From assembly GCF_900142965.1 (NCBI RefSeq), contig NZ_FRCQ01000019.1, positions 79,703-143,702 on the forward strand: a stretch of 64,000 bases of DNA, given 5' to 3'. The DNA comes from Rhizobacter sp. OV335. Lineage in GTDB: Bacteria > Pseudomonadota > Gammaproteobacteria > Burkholderiales > Burkholderiaceae_C. The notes under the pieces were generated by a model that ran no database searches, was not told the origin of the DNA, and saw only the letters and a program-made list of their open reading frames with translations. The number at the start of each line of letters is the position of its first letter. Position 1 is the stretch's first letter. A program made the position numbers and the translations under genes. This document shows, piece after piece, positions 17,001-24,316 of the stretch.

Positions 17001-18743
17001 GCGGCACAGCGCCCGGGCGCGTCGGGCCTCGGCGTGCGGCTGTTCACCTTCGATGACAAGGGCACGCAGACCGCCAGCGCCGACGTGCAGCCGTGCAAGG
17101 ACCTCGGCTTCGCCTTCGCGCAGGGCGGTGGCACCCTGGGCGTCTCGGTGTTCCCGCAACTGTGCCTGCTCGGCCTGCCGCAGCTGGAGGGCCAGGACCG
17201 GTTGCCGTTCCAGCGCGTCGACCGCGGTGAATCGGGCGGCATCGACGACATCATCATCAACCGCGACGGCCGGCGCGTCGTCAAGCTGCTGCGCGGCGCG
17301 GGCGAGGTACAGGTGTCGGACCTCGTGTCCGGCGGCCTGTGGCGGCTGCAAGGCGCGTTCGACATGCCCCGGCTCCAATCCTACGAATCGCTGGTGAGCC
17401 TGAGCGAGCAGGGCAACCGGCTGGCCGTCAAGGCGGCCGACGGCGGGGTGCGCGTGTACGACCTGCGCCCGCGGCTGCGGCCGCTCGGCGACCGCGTGGA
17501 GCCCCGGTGGGTGAGTCGCGACGAAACCCGGATGCTGACCGCGACCGGCGGCTCCGCGGGCGACGGGCTCGAACTGCGCCGGCTGCGCGACGGCCAGCTG
17601 TTGCAGCGCCTGGACACGCCCGGTCCGCATGATCCGGCGGCCCGGGTCGGTGTGTCGCCGGACGAGTCGCAGCTGGTGCTCTCGAGCAAGTGCGCCACGT
17701 CCGGCCCGCCATGCCTGACCGGCTTCGACCTCGCGAGCGGGCGGCAGCTTTCGCAGCACCGCTACGACCGGGTCGTCTCGCGCATCGACGACCTGCACCT
17801 GGTGCAGGACGACCGGGCGTGGATCCTCTACACCGCGGCCGAGCAGCCGGTGTTCCAGCTGGATCTGCCCGCCGGCGCCAGGGCGAGGTTCCCCCCCGGC
17901 GCAGAGCCGCTGGTGCTCGGCCATGCCCGGCTGTTCGCGACGAAGACCGTGCTGCCGGGCCGGGTGCGCATCGAGGTGCAGGCGATCGAGCGGGGCGTGG
18001 CCCGCGTCGTGCGCCGCATCGAACGGGATGCGCCGAAAGGCATGAACATGGCGTTCCTCGGGGCAGGGCGGATGCTGCAGCTGTGGGATGCGGAGCACAC
18101 CGAGTTGTGGGACCTGCGCACCGACGCATCGACCCCGGCGCTGGTGCTGGGGCCGCCGTGGGGCGGCGGCCTGGTCGTCAACGAGGCGACCGGGCTGGTG
18201 GCACGGCGCACGCCGTCCGGATGGGAACTGCTCGACCCGAGCGGGCACGCGGTGCGCGATCGGCAGAACAATGCGGTGGTGCTGCGCCCCGAGATGGAGA
18301 TCGACCCGAGCGGGCGCCACGCGTACGGCAAGAGCGAAAGCGGCGACGGCCTCGAGCTGCGGCTGCTCGACGACCCGGCGGCGCCGCCGATCGTGCTGAA
18401 GGGCTGGCCGGCGGAGGTCGCCTTCAGCCGTGCGGGCGGCGTGATGGCGGTGGGGCTGACGGACCAGCAGCGCCTGCGGGTCTACCGCCTGCCGTCGACC
18501 GAACCGATCCTGGAGACCGACCTGCCGCTCTTCACCGCGACCCGCTTGACCCCGCAGGGCGGCTACATGATCGACCGCAACGGCCGCCTCGTTCCAACCG
18601 ACGGCCGGCGCGTGATGGACGAGGCGCAGGCCCAGGCGAGCCGCGACCTCGACCCCGGCGAGCGCTGCCAGCTGCTCGGTGCCCCGCCGGGCTGCCTGAG
18701 CCGGAAGCTCAGCCCGCAGCGGCCTTCTTCCAGCTCGCGCTGA
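14100..18743 (+). CDS. nSTAND-family NTPase with transmembrane segment and WD40-like C-terminus
   Basis: 1547 residues. A helical N-terminal region (about 55-130) precedes the characteristic PYLGLAAFGESDAKHFFGRD. The NTPase follows: Walker A GASGSGKSS at 174-182 and Walker B VLLVVDQFEE at 268-277. A winged-helix/helical part follows, with the VAHESLLRNWDLL motif usual in these proteins. Residues about 633-653 (GIAALGLFGLAIGGWIY) form one membrane helix, followed by a long Ala/Arg-rich coiled coil (about 660-760). From about 780 to the end there are repeated beta units (LAPDGQHMLVAG, FSPDGRRLAGI) of a WD40-like propeller. This is the architecture of ligand-sensing STAND switches. Its 3' end overlaps the convergent TRYPCO1 gene by 35 bases. 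Confidence 0.88.
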   Translation: MNLPDRLPFQTIADFQEVHEALMLRLDQVELQVQAEATAEAGSMAAGDAPDGPDDHSAEHERQHLLGMFPDVAAFLQRGSAGGAYLDETKERRACQAMLDYWAGRCYSHGLDVTRPLLVPHDPALLPQLSDEACPYLGLAAFGESDAKHFFGRDDQIAALVERLRRQRLLIVTGASGSGKSSLVLAGLVPALRRGVVGGEVEGSAAWVYPPPLTPGVTPLRQLAHALALAAAGGEPEPDDATIADHAAQLLRDPNHAVAMLSPVEQPVLLVVDQFEEALTLRTEQTSAAHLAFVAALCAVVDAPGPAHRVVATMRKDVEPQLAREYPDLNRRYGEAEFSVYSMEATRLREAIERPAQQVGLKFQDGLVDELIKSVVGEDASLPLLQFSLTSLWARRKGNLITRDAYREVGSPRQAMAEAAKRVYEALPREQQLAAQKVFLALSRPGEAASVFRSRATRRVLRGVAHPPNVEAVLDKFVRARLVRLTPAPSGDPMDDVAEVAHESLLRNWDLLDHLFAEQRVERERRAFLRKQAEKWREGEFDKAFLLSGLALEQANAEFDRAAITPLEREFLGASDAAELALRYAREDEEARRIAVERERADLAETRVLIARKAADDQQYANRRIARRLRWAKGFGIAALGLFGLAIGGWIYAQSTSSARVAEAEQRAADRVARAEDDAMRIGRDASVRSQQASAKAQAAQRFVEDAMREADEVRQVADRTRVAAQAEAATAKRQAGEARTALATAERQRDGTWLSMLASRAGSVAAVNAEQSLALANDVVERDPQRLNAVVPAVIEATQYRWASQRLTKDLLGPVDALMLAPDGQHMLVAGAEGISEWELGMPAFSPQRRLAWPIPPGTVHSVAYGADGRQVVAATDAGVVLWPASPTTQTPVPPRVLEGSSDVDHLGFSPDGRRLAGITTDANELRVWSVDDGKLLFSRRPRNADTNQVGGLMGTVFLTGSGELVAAQRPGASGLGVRLFTFDDKGTQTASADVQPCKDLGFAFAQGGGTLGVSVFPQLCLLGLPQLEGQDRLPFQRVDRGESGGIDDIIINRDGRRVVKLLRGAGEVQVSDLVSGGLWRLQGAFDMPRLQSYESLVSLSEQGNRLAVKAADGGVRVYDLRPRLRPLGDRVEPRWVSRDETRMLTATGGSAGDGLELRRLRDGQLLQRLDTPGPHDPAARVGVSPDESQLVLSSKCATSGPPCLTGFDLASGRQLSQHRYDRVVSRIDDLHLVQDDRAWILYTAAEQPVFQLDLPAGARARFPPGAEPLVLGHARLFATKTVLPGRVRIEVQAIERGVARVVRRIERDAPKGMNMAFLGAGRMLQLWDAEHTELWDLRTDASTPALVLGPPWGGGLVVNEATGLVARRTPSGWELLDPSGHAVRDRQNNAVVLRPEMEIDPSGRHAYGKSESGDGLELRLLDDPAAPPIVLKGWPAEVAFSRAGGVMAVGLTDQQRLRVYRLPSTEPILETDLPLFTATRLTPQGGYMIDRNGRLVPTDGRRVMDEAQAQASRDLDPGERCQLLGAPPGCLSRKLSPQRPSSSSR

Positions 18744-19056
18744 CCTTGATCGAGCCGTTGGCCTCGCCCTTCGTGATGCAGGGGATGCCGGCCTCGCCCT
18801 TGAAGCCGAGGTTCAGCTCGACGCTCCAGCTGTCGGGCTGCGTGGCCTCCAGCGCCTCGCGCACCGGCCGCGTCACGGCGGACAGCAGGCTGCGCATCTC
18901 CTGGCCGACGTCGCGCACCTTGTCGGCCACCGCACCGCGTTCGGCCAGGCCGCCGCGCTCGACCAGTCCGGCGGAGGCCGGCACCAGGAGGGCATCGGCG
19001 GCATCGACCTCGACGCTGAGCAGCACGCCGTCGATCAGGATCTCTCGTGTGGCCAT
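18709..19056 (-). CDS. TRYPCO1 (trypsin-co-occurring domain 1) protein
   Basis: 115 residues. It starts with two beta strands (ILIDGVLLSVEVDA), has a helical middle (EMRSLLSAVTRPVREAL) and ends with the strand pair typical of this family: VELNLGFKGEAG, then GEANGSIKVSASWKK. The domain is named for its frequent genomic association with trypsin-like peptidases in NTPase-centred conflict systems, and the preceding gene here is a trypsin. It is proposed to act as an adaptor or inhibitor of its peptidase; this is not proven. A GGAG site lies 8 bases upstream. The gene overlaps the tail of the convergent nSTAND gene. Confidence 0.82.
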   Translation of the reverse strand: MATREILIDGVLLSVEVDAADALLVPASAGLVERGGLAERGAVADKVRDVGQEMRSLLSAVTRPVREALEATQPDSWSVELNLGFKGEAGIPCITKGEANGSIKVSASWKKAAAG

Positions 19057-19122
19057 GGGGGTTCTCCAGACGCGTTCGATCGCGTCCGTCGAGCATAGGC
19101 GCCCCGGCCGGCGCGGTCCTCG

Positions 19123-20124
19123 TCAGGGTTGGGGATGCGCGACCGTCGGCCGCACCGTCAGGTACATCGGCTGGCCGGTCGCGTTGCCGCGCAGCAGCTT
19201 CAGCACGCAGTCGCGGTTGACGCGGCTCGCGTCGAGCGCCTGGTGCAGCCGGTCGACCGACTCGATCGCCAGCCCGTCGATGCCGATCAGCAGGTCACCC
19301 TCGCGCAGCCCGGCGCGCGCGCCCGGGCTGCCCGGCTCGACCGCCGAGACGCGCACGCCGTGCGACTGCGCGAGCCCGAGGCCGACCACGATGCGCCGGT
19401 CGAGCGCCGTCGTGCTGCCGCCCACGCCGAGGTAGCCGCGCTGCACGCGGCCGTGCTGCAGCAACTGCGGAATCACCCATTCGGCGATGTCGATCGCCAC
19501 CGCGAAGCTGATCGACTGCGCGCCGCGGATGATCGCGGTGTTGACGCCGATCACCTCGCCGCGCGAGTTCAGCAGCGGGCCGCCGGAGTTGCCGGGGTTC
19601 AGCGCCGCATCGGTCTGGATCACGTCCGGGATCAGGCGCCCGGTGCCGGCCCGCATGCTGCGGCCGAGCGCGCTGACGATGCCGGCCGTCACGGTGTGCT
19701 CGAAGCCGAGCGGGTTGCCGATCGCGATCGCGATCTCGCCGCGCCGCAGCAGCGCCGAGCGGCCGATCGGCAAGGGCGTGAGGCCGCCGCGCGACATGCC
19801 GTCGATGTGCAGCAGTGCGAGGTCGGTGTCGGGGTCGTCGCCGACCCAGCGCGCATCGAACTCGCGGCCGTCGCTCAGCGACACGCGCTGGCGCGTGACC
19901 TGCGGCGACGGCAGCGTGGCCGCGCCGGCGCGCGTCACGTGCGAGTTGGTCAGCAGGTAGCCGTCGGGCGTGAACAGGAAACCGGAGCCGCCGCCGAGCG
20001 TGGCATCGCGGTCGCTGCTGCTGCCCACGAGCTTGACCGACGCGACGCTCGGCCCGGCGCGCTCGACCACGTCGGACACGGTCTGTGAATAGGCATCGAG
20101 CAGAAAGGCGTCGTTCGCACCCAC
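19123..20124 (-). CDS. Cytosolic trypsin-like serine protease with PDZ domain (HtrA/Deg type)
   Basis: 333 residues. The catalytic triad is complete: His62 (LLTNSHV), Asp101 (DPDTDLALL) and Ser180 (NPGNSGGPL). A C-terminal PDZ domain (about 225-325, GYLGVGG, AGLREGDLLIGIDG) follows. No signal peptide or membrane anchor is present, unlike classic periplasmic DegP/DegS, so a cytoplasmic role is likely. The GTG at 20124 is preferred because GGAGGA lies about 7 bases upstream; an in-frame ATG eight codons earlier (20148) lacks one. The gene precedes TRYPCO1 by 66 bases on the same strand. A housekeeping Deg protease is the alternative, but position and partner argue for the conflict module. Confidence 0.85.
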   Translation of the reverse strand: MGANDAFLLDAYSQTVSDVVERAGPSVASVKLVGSSSDRDATLGGGSGFLFTPDGYLLTNSHVTRAGAATLPSPQVTRQRVSLSDGREFDARWVGDDPDTDLALLHIDGMSRGGLTPLPIGRSALLRRGEIAIAIGNPLGFEHTVTAGIVSALGRSMRAGTGRLIPDVIQTDAALNPGNSGGPLLNSRGEVIGVNTAIIRGAQSISFAVAIDIAEWVIPQLLQHGRVQRGYLGVGGSTTALDRRIVVGLGLAQSHGVRVSAVEPGSPGARAGLREGDLLIGIDGLAIESVDRLHQALDASRVNRDCVLKLLRGNATGQPMYLTVRPTVAHPQP

Positions 20125-20178
20125 GGGGAGATCCTCCAGACAGCCCATCTGGGAGCGGGTCGGCGCGCTTTCAAGTAC

Positions 20179-20272
20179 CCCGTTCGCCCTGAGCCCATAC
20201 CCGTTCGGGCTGAGCTTGTCGAAGCCCTGTCTCGCTGGCCACCGGCCCTTCGACAGGCTCAGGGCGAACGGG
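20179..20272. repeat. Dispersed palindromic repeat, copy A
   Basis: Perfect 17-base arms, CCCGTTCGCCCTGAGCC (20179-20195) and its complement (20256-20272), enclose a second partial set (CCGTTCGGGCTGAGC, CCCTTCGACAGGCTC). It begins 5 bases after the stop of the GGDEF gene. The same element recurs near 40.8 and 62.4 kb. It could act as a transcription terminator or a REP/BIME-like element. Confidence 0.85.
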
Positions 20273-20276
20273 TGCG

Positions 20277-21425
20277 CTAGCCCGCCACCACGCGATCGCG
20301 GCCTTCAGCCTTCGCGCGGTAGAGCGCGTCGTCCGCGCGTTGCAGCACCTGTTCGGCGTTCTCTCCCTCGCGGGTGGTCGCCAGCCCGATGCTGACCGTG
20401 ATGCTCAGCCCCGCGGACACATCGCCCCAGGCCTCGCCGGCCACCGCGCGCCTGACCCGTTCGGCGATCGCCAGCGCCGTCGGCGGCTCGCTGGTCGCGA
20501 GCAGCAGCAGGAACTCCTCGCCGCCGTAGCGGCCGATGCGGTCGTCTGCCCGCAGCGAGCGCACCGCGCCCAGCACGAAACGCCGCAGCGCGGTGTCGCC
20601 GACCAGGTGCCCGTGGCCGTCGTTGACCAGCTTGAAGTGGTCGAGGTCCATCAGCGCGACCGACGGCCGCGCGCCGGCCTGCAGCGCGTCGTCCAGCGCG
20701 CCGAGGATCGCGCGGCGGTTCAGCGCGCCGGTCAGCTCGTCGCGCGTGGCCAGCGCATGCAGCTGGTTCTGCGCCTGCGCGAGCTCGCGGTTGCGCGTGC
20801 CCAGCAGTTGCCGCACCGAGGCGCCATACAAGCCCACCACCGCGCAGCGCCCGATCGCCAGCGACAGCCACATCGCCGACAGCGCCGCCTGCCACGGCGT
20901 GGCGCACGGCAGTGCCGGCGCGCGGCCCGCCAGCCCGATGGCCGCTGCCAGCCCGAGCGAGATCGTCACCCACAAGGGCAGCAGCTGGCGCGGCGTGAGC
21001 CGCAGCGCGCTGAACGCGAACACGATGAAGACGATGGTGATCGACAGCACGCCGACCTCGGGCGCCAGCACCACCATCACCAGCTGCAGCCCCGAGGCCG
21101 CCAGCATCTGCGGGCCGGTCAGGTACGGGTCGGCGAAGCGCTCGCTCCAGCCGCGGTGCAGCATCAGGAAGAAGGCCCCGCCGGCGAACGCGCCGCCGAC
21201 CAGGTAGACGAACGGGGCCAGCAACCCGACCGCGCCGGCGACATGCAGCAGGAACAGCAACACCGCATCGATCGCGTAGCTTGCGACCACCATGCGCAGC
21301 ATGCGCATGCGCTCGCCCCGGCGCCGCAGCGCGCGGGCGGGGAGGTCTTCCGGCATGGCCGGCGGCAGGTGGCTGCCGGCGGCGGGAAACGGAACGGGTG
21401 GCAGGCTGGAGGGCAGGGTGGGCAC
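20277..21425 (-). CDS. Membrane-bound diguanylate cyclase (GGDEF)
   Basis: 382 residues. Several hydrophobic helices in the first 200 residues (MVVASYAIDAVLLFLLHV, ITIVFIVFAF, LWVTISLGLAAAIGL) form an integral-membrane sensor. The C-terminal GGDEF domain (about 220-380) has TRDELTGALNRR, LDHFKLVND and an active GGEEF signature. RADD lies five residues before it, an intact RxxD feedback site. It should make cyclic-di-GMP under end-product control. The GTG start has TTGAGGG upstream; an ATG at 21356 is an alternative. It is divergent from another c-di-GMP gene. Confidence 0.85.
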   Translation of the reverse strand: MPTLPSSLPPVPFPAAGSHLPPAMPEDLPARALRRRGERMRMLRMVVASYAIDAVLLFLLHVAGAVGLLAPFVYLVGGAFAGGAFFLMLHRGWSERFADPYLTGPQMLAASGLQLVMVVLAPEVGVLSITIVFIVFAFSALRLTPRQLLPLWVTISLGLAAAIGLAGRAPALPCATPWQAALSAMWLSLAIGRCAVVGLYGASVRQLLGTRNRELAQAQNQLHALATRDELTGALNRRAILGALDDALQAGARPSVALMDLDHFKLVNDGHGHLVGDTALRRFVLGAVRSLRADDRIGRYGGEEFLLLLATSEPPTALAIAERVRRAVAGEAWGDVSAGLSITVSIGLATTREGENAEQVLQRADDALYRAKAEGRDRVVAG

Positions 21426-21651
21426 GCCCTCAATCTCGGCCCGCGCCGTTGCTTCTTGAGCACACCGGCCGTGCCATCGTCCACGCCCGCACCGCCGGAG
21501 TGCCTCCGGGCGTGCATACCTCACGCAACAGGGGGAAGGCGTTGACCTGCGGCGCCTCAGGTCGGCTCCGGCGCTGCCGATATCCCGCGATGGAAAGCCG
21601 TCGCCTGGCAGTTGGACCAGGCTCGAACGGCTGCCGGAGTTCCGAATTCGA
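21426..21651. promoter_or_regulatory. Divergent region between two cyclic-di-GMP genes
   Basis: 226 bases between outward-reading genes. The clearest structure is a hairpin, CCGGAG-TGC-CTCCGG (21495-21509), with extra outer complementarity CACG/CGTG. I see no full promoter. A c-di-GMP riboswitch was considered because of CACGCAACAGGGGG near 21522, but the conserved core does not follow. Confidence 0.35.
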
Positions 21652-23652
21652 ATGACCTCGCTCAATCCCACGTGGCGCGCGCTGCTCGGCTGGCTGCTGG
21701 CCGGCGCGCTCGCGTGCGCCATGGTGGCCTGGGCGATGAAGACGGCGTCGCGCGCGCAACTGCGTGCCGATGCCGAGCACAGCGCGCTGCAGTGGGCGAA
21801 CTACGTGCGCGACACGGTGCCCGAACTCGACACCATCTTTGCCGGCGAGCCATTGACGCCGGCCGCCATCGAGCAGCTCAGCCGCCTGCGCCACCTGGGC
21901 GAGGTGTTTCGCTTCAAGCTCTACGACCCGCACGGGCGCGAGCTGCTGGTGTCCGAGCAGCTCGGGCTCGGTGCCGACGAGCTGGCGCGCGCCCGCGCCG
22001 TCGCACCGCTGGACACACTGGCCCGCAGCCCCGAGGTGCGCGACCTGGTGCTCGGCGGGCGCAGCATCGTCTACCTGCGGCATTCGCAGCGCGTCGACCG
22101 GCCGAGCGTGTACAGCGAGGCCTACATCCCGGTGCAGGGCGCCAACGGCAACGTCGGCGGCGTGGTCGAGGTGTATGTCGACCAGGCCGATCGCGCGGCG
22201 CGCATCGCGTCGGCCTTCTTGCGGGTGGCGATCGCGGTGGTGGCGGCGCTGGGTCTGTTGCTCGGGCTGAGCCTGTGGCAGTGGATGGTGCGCACGCGCC
22301 GCGAGCGCCAGGTCGAAGACAAGGTGCGCTTTCTGGCCGAACACGACCCGCTGACCGGGTTGATGAACCGCGCGAGCTTCAATGCCGCGCTCAGCGAGGC
22401 CGAGGCGCGCTCGCGCGCCGGCGGCCCGAAGTTCGCGGTGCTGTGCCTCGACCTCGATCACTTCAAGCTGATCAACGACACGCACGGCCAGGCGGCCGGC
22501 GACGCCACGCTGTGCGCGGTCGCGGCGCGGCTGCGCGACGTGGTGCGGCAGTTCGACCTGGTCGCGCGGCTGGGCGGCGACGAGTTCGCGATCCTGCAGA
22601 GCGGCGTGCGCGGCTCGGACGACGTGTCGTCGTTCGCGCAGCGCGTGGTCGACGTGCTGGCCGCGCCGCACGAGCTGGGGGACCGGCGCATCGAGGGCGG
22701 TGCGAGCGTCGGCGCGGCGATCTACGGCACCGACGGGCTCACGCGCGACGAGCTGCTGCACAAGGCCGACCTGGCGCTGTACCGCGCGAAGGCCGACGGC
22801 CGCGGGCAGTTCAGCTTCTACGACGCCGCGATGGATGCCGACCTGCAGCTGCGCCGCGCGCTGGTGCACGACCTGCGCCACGCGATCGCGGACGAGCAGC
22901 TGACGCTGCACTTCCAGCCGCTGTTCGAGGCCGAGGCGCTGCGGCTGAGCGGCTACGAGGCGCTCGCGCGCTGGTCGCACCCCGAGCGCGGCGCGATCTC
23001 GCCGGCCGAGTTCATTCCGCTGGCCGAGCAGGCCGGGCTGATCGAGCCGTTGGGCCGCTGGGTGCTGCTGCGGGCCTGCGAGGAGGCGGCCCGCTGGCCG
23101 TCGCAACTCGAGGTGTCGGTGAACCTGTCGGCCGCGCAGTTCCAGGGCGACCTGATCGGCGTGGTGTCGGAGTGCCTGACGCGCTCGGGGCTGGCGCCGC
23201 AGCGGCTGCAGCTGGAGATCACCGAATCGCTGCTGATGCGCAACACCGAGCAGGTGCTGCAGACCTTGCAGACGCTGCAGGCGCTGGGCGCACGCATCGT
23301 GATGGACGATTTCGGGACCGGGTACTCGAGCCTGGCCTACCTGTGGCGCTTCCCGTTCAACAAGGTCAAGATCGACCGGGCGTTCACGCAGAACATGGAG
23401 CGCGACCCGAAGGTCGACCTGATTGTCGGCTCGATCGTCTCGCTCTCGCATGCGCTCGGCATGAAGGTCAACGCCGAGGGCGCCGAGACGGCGTCGCAGC
23501 TGGCGCGGCTGCGGGCGCACGGCTGCGACGAGATCCAGGGTTTCCTGCTGGGCCGGCCGGTGCCGGCGCACCAGCTGCGGCACGACGATCCGCTGGCGTG
23601 GCGTTCGACGCGCAGGGAGCCGCGGTCGAGCACGCTCGATCCGGTGATCTGA
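21652..23652 (+). CDS. GGDEF-EAL protein with periplasmic sensor domain
   Basis: 666 residues. Two membrane helices (about 10-30 and 188-212) bracket a periplasmic domain of about 155 residues, a PAS/CACHE-like sensor. The GGDEF domain (about 225-385) has GGDEF at 308-312 and an RxxD inhibitory site (Arg299, Asp302). The EAL domain (about 400-640) keeps EALARW at 436-441, EITESLL, DDFGTGYSSL, KIDRAF, NAEGAET and QGFLLGRP, so phosphodiesterase activity is expected. Both activities look intact, making this a bifunctional c-di-GMP enzyme whose net direction depends on its sensor. It is divergent from the membrane GGDEF protein. Confidence 0.92.
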   Translation: MTSLNPTWRALLGWLLAGALACAMVAWAMKTASRAQLRADAEHSALQWANYVRDTVPELDTIFAGEPLTPAAIEQLSRLRHLGEVFRFKLYDPHGRELLVSEQLGLGADELARARAVAPLDTLARSPEVRDLVLGGRSIVYLRHSQRVDRPSVYSEAYIPVQGANGNVGGVVEVYVDQADRAARIASAFLRVAIAVVAALGLLLGLSLWQWMVRTRRERQVEDKVRFLAEHDPLTGLMNRASFNAALSEAEARSRAGGPKFAVLCLDLDHFKLINDTHGQAAGDATLCAVAARLRDVVRQFDLVARLGGDEFAILQSGVRGSDDVSSFAQRVVDVLAAPHELGDRRIEGGASVGAAIYGTDGLTRDELLHKADLALYRAKADGRGQFSFYDAAMDADLQLRRALVHDLRHAIADEQLTLHFQPLFEAEALRLSGYEALARWSHPERGAISPAEFIPLAEQAGLIEPLGRWVLLRACEEAARWPSQLEVSVNLSAAQFQGDLIGVVSECLTRSGLAPQRLQLEITESLLMRNTEQVLQTLQTLQALGARIVMDDFGTGYSSLAYLWRFPFNKVKIDRAFTQNMERDPKVDLIVGSIVSLSHALGMKVNAEGAETASQLARLRAHGCDEIQGFLLGRPVPAHQLRHDDPLAWRSTRREPRSSTLDPVI

Positions 23653-23680
23653 AAAGACCGCTGAGGTCCAGGGCGTGACA

Positions 23681-24316
23681 ATGCCCGCCATGAATTCCGC
23701 CCTGTTCTTCCAGTCGCTGCTGATCGGCTTGTCGATCGCCGCACCCGTCGGCCCGATTGGCCTGCTGACGATCCAGCGCACGCTCGACGCCGGCTGGCGC
23801 GCGGGCCTGGCGACCGGCCTGGGCGCGGCGGCCGCCGACACCGTCTACGGCGCCGTCGGGGCGTTCGGCGCCACCGCGCTGATCGCGTGGCTGGTCGGCG
23901 CGAAGCTCTGGCTCGCGGTGTTCGGCGGGCTGGTGCTGCTGCGGCTCGCGTGGTCGGGCTGGCACCAATCGGCCGGTGGCGAAGCGAGCGCCGCGAAGGC
24001 ACCGGTGCCTTCGCTGTGGACCTGCTTCGCGACCACCTTCGCGCTGACGCTGTCGAACCCGATGACCATCGTGTCCTTCATCGCGATCTTCGGTGCGATG
24101 AGCGCGCAGGTGGCCGGCGGCTCGCCCTGGGTGATGGTGGCCGGCGTGCTGGTGGGCTCGGCGCTGTGGTGGTTGGTGCTGTCGGTCGGCGTGGGCCGGC
24201 TGCGTCACAGCTTCCGGCCCGCGTGGCGGCGCGCGATCAACAGGGCATCGGCATTGCTGCTCGCAGGTTTCGCGCTGTGGCAGTGGGGCGGCCTGCTGAC
24301 CCCGATGCTCCATTGA
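23681..24316 (+). CDS. LysE/RhtB-family amino-acid exporter
   Basis: 211 residues with six predicted membrane helices. The N-terminal SLLIGLSIAAPVGPIGLL carries the PVGP signature of the LysE superfamily, and the second half has TFALTLSNPMTIVSFIAIF, another family hallmark. It should export amino acids or similar metabolites through the inner membrane. The ATG at 23681 has AGGG 8 bases upstream; GTG (23675) and a further ATG (23690) are alternatives. The last 80 bases overlap the end of the convergent PEP-CTERM gene. Confidence 0.88.
   Translation: MPAMNSALFFQSLLIGLSIAAPVGPIGLLTIQRTLDAGWRAGLATGLGAAAADTVYGAVGAFGATALIAWLVGAKLWLAVFGGLVLLRLAWSGWHQSAGGEASAAKAPVPSLWTCFATTFALTLSNPMTIVSFIAIFGAMSAQVAGGSPWVMVAGVLVGSALWWLVLSVGVGRLRHSFRPAWRRAINRASALLLAGFALWQWGGLLTPMLH

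Noticed and set aside
14007..18320. An open frame of over 1400 codons opposite the nSTAND gene
   Set aside because: It is a shadow of the nSTAND gene: no start signal, repetitive Arg/His/Gln content, and no motifs, while the plus strand has Walker motifs and WD40 units.
19123..20124. Assignment of the trypsin as housekeeping DegP/DegS
   Set aside because: It lacks a signal peptide or membrane anchor and has a TRYPCO1 partner, so the conflict-system role is preferred, though not proven.
21426..21651. Possible cyclic-di-GMP riboswitch before the GGDEF-EAL gene
   Set aside because: Only a short stretch resembles the conserved core; the paired elements and GNRA-type receptor cannot be traced.
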